Of a DNA stretch of 52,591 bases, positions 50,960-52,591 are shown one piece after another (positions within the stretch are counted from its first letter, which is position 1; each line of letters opens with the position of its first letter). The DNA is from Macondimonas sp035325645 (GTDB taxonomy: Bacteria > Pseudomonadota > Gammaproteobacteria > UBA5335), in contig DAOKZK010000014.1 in NCBI GenBank assembly GCA_035325645.1, positions 1 to 52,591 of the forward strand, read 5' to 3'. A program made the position numbers and the translations under genes. Below the pieces are notes generated by a model. That model had not been told where the DNA came from, ran no database searches, and was given only the letters and a program-made list of their open reading frames with translations.

Positions 50960-52591
50960 GTGACGGCCGTCGACCAAGTGCCCGCCTGGAAAGCCCTCGA
51001 ACATCATGCCCTTGAACTGAAAGCGCGCCATCTGCGTGAGCTCTGCGTCGAGGATCCCAGGCGCGGGGACCGCTGGCGCGGTAGGGTCGGCACGCTCCAG
51101 ATTGACTACACGAAGCATCGTGCGACAGAGGAAACCTTTGCGCTGCTCTTCGCATTGGCCGAGGAGGTCGAACTCCCGGCGCAAATCAACCGCCTGTTCG
51201 CGGGGGAGCGCATCAATACCACCGAACAGCGGGCGGTGCTGCACATGGCCTTGCGTGGTGACGCACGCAGCTTGTTCCGGGTGGATGGCGCCGACGTGAT
51301 GCCGGAGATCCTGGCGACGCGCGCACGCATGCGCGCACTGTGCGACGCCCTGCGCGCGGGCGCCTGGCTGGGCGCCACCGGCGCGCCCGTCACCGACATC
51401 GTCAACATCGGCATCGGCGGCTCCGACCTGGGCCCCTACATGGTCTGCGAGGCCCTCGCACCCTACGCGATCGCCACCCCGCGCGTGCATTTCGTATCCA
51501 ACATCGACGGCGCTCAGATCAGCCGCGTGTTGGCGCCGCTGGATCCGCGCCAAACGCTGTTCATCGTCAACTCCAAGAGCTTCGGCACACTCGAAACCAA
51601 GACCAACGCCGACACCGCCAAGCATTGGCTGCTGCAGTCCGGCTTGCCGGCCGAGGCCGTCATGGCGCGGCATTTCCTCGCCGTCTCGGCCAATCAGGCG
51701 GCGCTGTCCGCATTCGGCATCCCCGAGGCGAATCGCTTCCCCATCTGGGACTGGGTCGGCGGCCGCTACTCGCTCTGGTCCGCCACGGGTCTCGCCATCG
51801 CCATCGCCGTCGGCATGGACGCGTTCGAAGCGCTGCTCGGTGGCGCGCGGGCGATGGACGTGCATTTCCGCGACACACCCATGCCACACAACCTGCCGCT
51901 GCGGCTCGGCCTGCTGGGCGTCTGGTACGCCGATTTTCTCGGCGCTGCCAGCCATGCCGTCCTGCCCTACGACGATCGGCTGCGCAGCCTGCCCGCCTAC
52001 CTGCAGCAGGCCGACATGGAAAGCAACGGCAAGCGCGTCACACGGGAGGGCCAGCCTGTGACCTGGGCCACCGGACCCATCGTCTGGGGCGCGCCCGGCA
52101 CCAATGGCCAGCATGCGTTTTTCCAGCTCATGCACCAGGGCACGCACCTCATCCCCGCCGATTTCATCGGCTGCATCCGGCCGCATCACCCGCACGCCGA
52201 GCATCATCGCGCGCTGCTCGCCAATCTGCTGGCGCAGAGCGAGGCCTTGATGCGCGGCCGCACCGAGGCGGAAACGCGCGCCGCCCTCACCGCTCGCGGA
52301 CTGGATGCAGCGCGCGTCGAGTCCTTGACGCCGCACAACGTGTTTCCCGGCAACCAGCCCAGCACGACGATTCTGCTCGACGCGCTCACGCCCGAGGCGC
52401 TCGGCAGCCTCATCGCCCTGTATGAGCACCGCATCTTCACCCAGGGCGCCGTCTGGGGCATCAACTCATTCGATCAGTGGGGCGTCGAGTTGGGCAAGCT
52501 CATGGCGCAGACCGTCATCGGCGAACTCGCGAGTGGCGAGATCGGCCCCGCGCATGATCCCTGGTCCGCCGCACTGATCGCCGCGTGCCTA
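50960..52591 (+). CDS. pgi: glucose-6-phosphate isomerase (3' end cut by window)
   Basis: Pgi interconverts glucose-6-phosphate and fructose-6-phosphate. The open frame covers 544 codons to the window end without a stop; E. coli Pgi has 549 residues, so only a few residues are missing. Motifs include IVNIGIGGSDLGPYMVCEAL, FWDWVGGRYSLWSATGL-like sequence (PIWDWVGGRYSLWSATGLAI), GAPGTNGQHAFFQLMHQGTH and INSFDQWGVELGKLMAQ. GTG at 50960 has AAGGAG seven bases upstream. panB-panC-panD-pgi order is known in Pseudomonas and relatives. Confidence 0.95.
   Translation, partial: MTAVDQVPAWKALEHHALELKARHLRELCVEDPRRGDRWRGRVGTLQIDYTKHRATEETFALLFALAEEVELPAQINRLFAGERINTTEQRAVLHMALRGDARSLFRVDGADVMPEILATRARMRALCDALRAGAWLGATGAPVTDIVNIGIGGSDLGPYMVCEALAPYAIATPRVHFVSNIDGAQISRVLAPLDPRQTLFIVNSKSFGTLETKTNADTAKHWLLQSGLPAEAVMARHFLAVSANQAALSAFGIPEANRFPIWDWVGGRYSLWSATGLAIAIAVGMDAFEALLGGARAMDVHFRDTPMPHNLPLRLGLLGVWYADFLGAASHAVLPYDDRLRSLPAYLQQADMESNGKRVTREGQPVTWATGPIVWGAPGTNGQHAFFQLMHQGTHLIPADFIGCIRPHHPHAEHHRALLANLLAQSEALMRGRTEAETRAALTARGLDAARVESLTPHNVFPGNQPSTTILLDALTPEALGSLIALYEHRIFTQGAVWGINSFDQWGVELGKLMAQTVIGELASGEIGPAHDPWSAALIAACL

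Noticed and set aside
1..52591. CRISPR array
   Set aside because: No regularly spaced direct repeats of 24-40 bases were seen on reading through the window.

Overview
The window is about 52.6 kb of GC-rich bacterial chromosome. It reads as Gammaproteobacteria, perhaps a Chromatiales-like or Xanthomonadales-like lineage. The evidence is gene order: rpsB-tsf-pyrH-frr-uppS-cdsA-dxr-rseP-bamA-skp-lpxD-fabZ-lpxA-lpxB-rnhB-dnaE on one strand, map-glnD-dapD-dapE divergent from it, rpsT divergent from murJ-ribF-ileS-lspA, rplU-rpmA-obgE-proB, ispB next to a tRNA, and panB-panC-panD-pgi. Lipid A, Bam and Skp genes show a Gram-negative envelope. I cannot name a genus from sequence reading alone.

Layout. 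(1) 1-1170: a secreted orphan protein and a small membrane protein. (2) 1174-18843, minus strand: a sixteen-gene run for translation (rpsB, tsf, frr), UMP kinase, undecaprenyl and phospholipid precursors (uppS, cdsA), isoprenoids (dxr), envelope stress and outer-membrane assembly (rseP, bamA, skp), lipid A (lpxD, fabZ, lpxA, lpxB) and replication (rnhB, dnaE). Most junctions overlap or are only a few bases apart. (3) 19105-27016, plus strand: map, glnD, dapD, dapE, tadA and a YheS-like ABC-F ATPase. (4) 27017-33800: an accessory stretch with an exported phytochelatin-synthase-like protein, a thioesterase and VOC pair, a TonB-dependent receptor, and a three-gene cassette (RelE/HigB-type toxin, XRE antitoxin, Ymh/TIGR02391-type protein) with a perfect palindrome at its promoter and a terminator at its end. 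(5) 33804-39725, minus strand: lspA, ileS, ribF, murJ. (6) 39834-43906: rpsT, a MAPEG-like membrane protein, then proB, obgE, rpmA and rplU. (7) 44012-48482: ispB, tRNA-Pro(CGG), yidD, and a znuA-znuC-znuB-zur zinc-uptake operon with a Zur-box-like sequence touching the znuA start codon. (8) 48591-52591: panB, panC, panD and a pgi gene cut by the window end.

Most of the window is conserved housekeeping DNA. The accessory stretch, mainly the toxin-antitoxin-Ymh cassette and the exported phytochelatin-synthase-like protein, is where something less well described could lie. No CRISPR array, insertion sequence, integrase or rRNA gene was seen. Promoter, operator and terminator calls come from reading by eye and were not scored with software.
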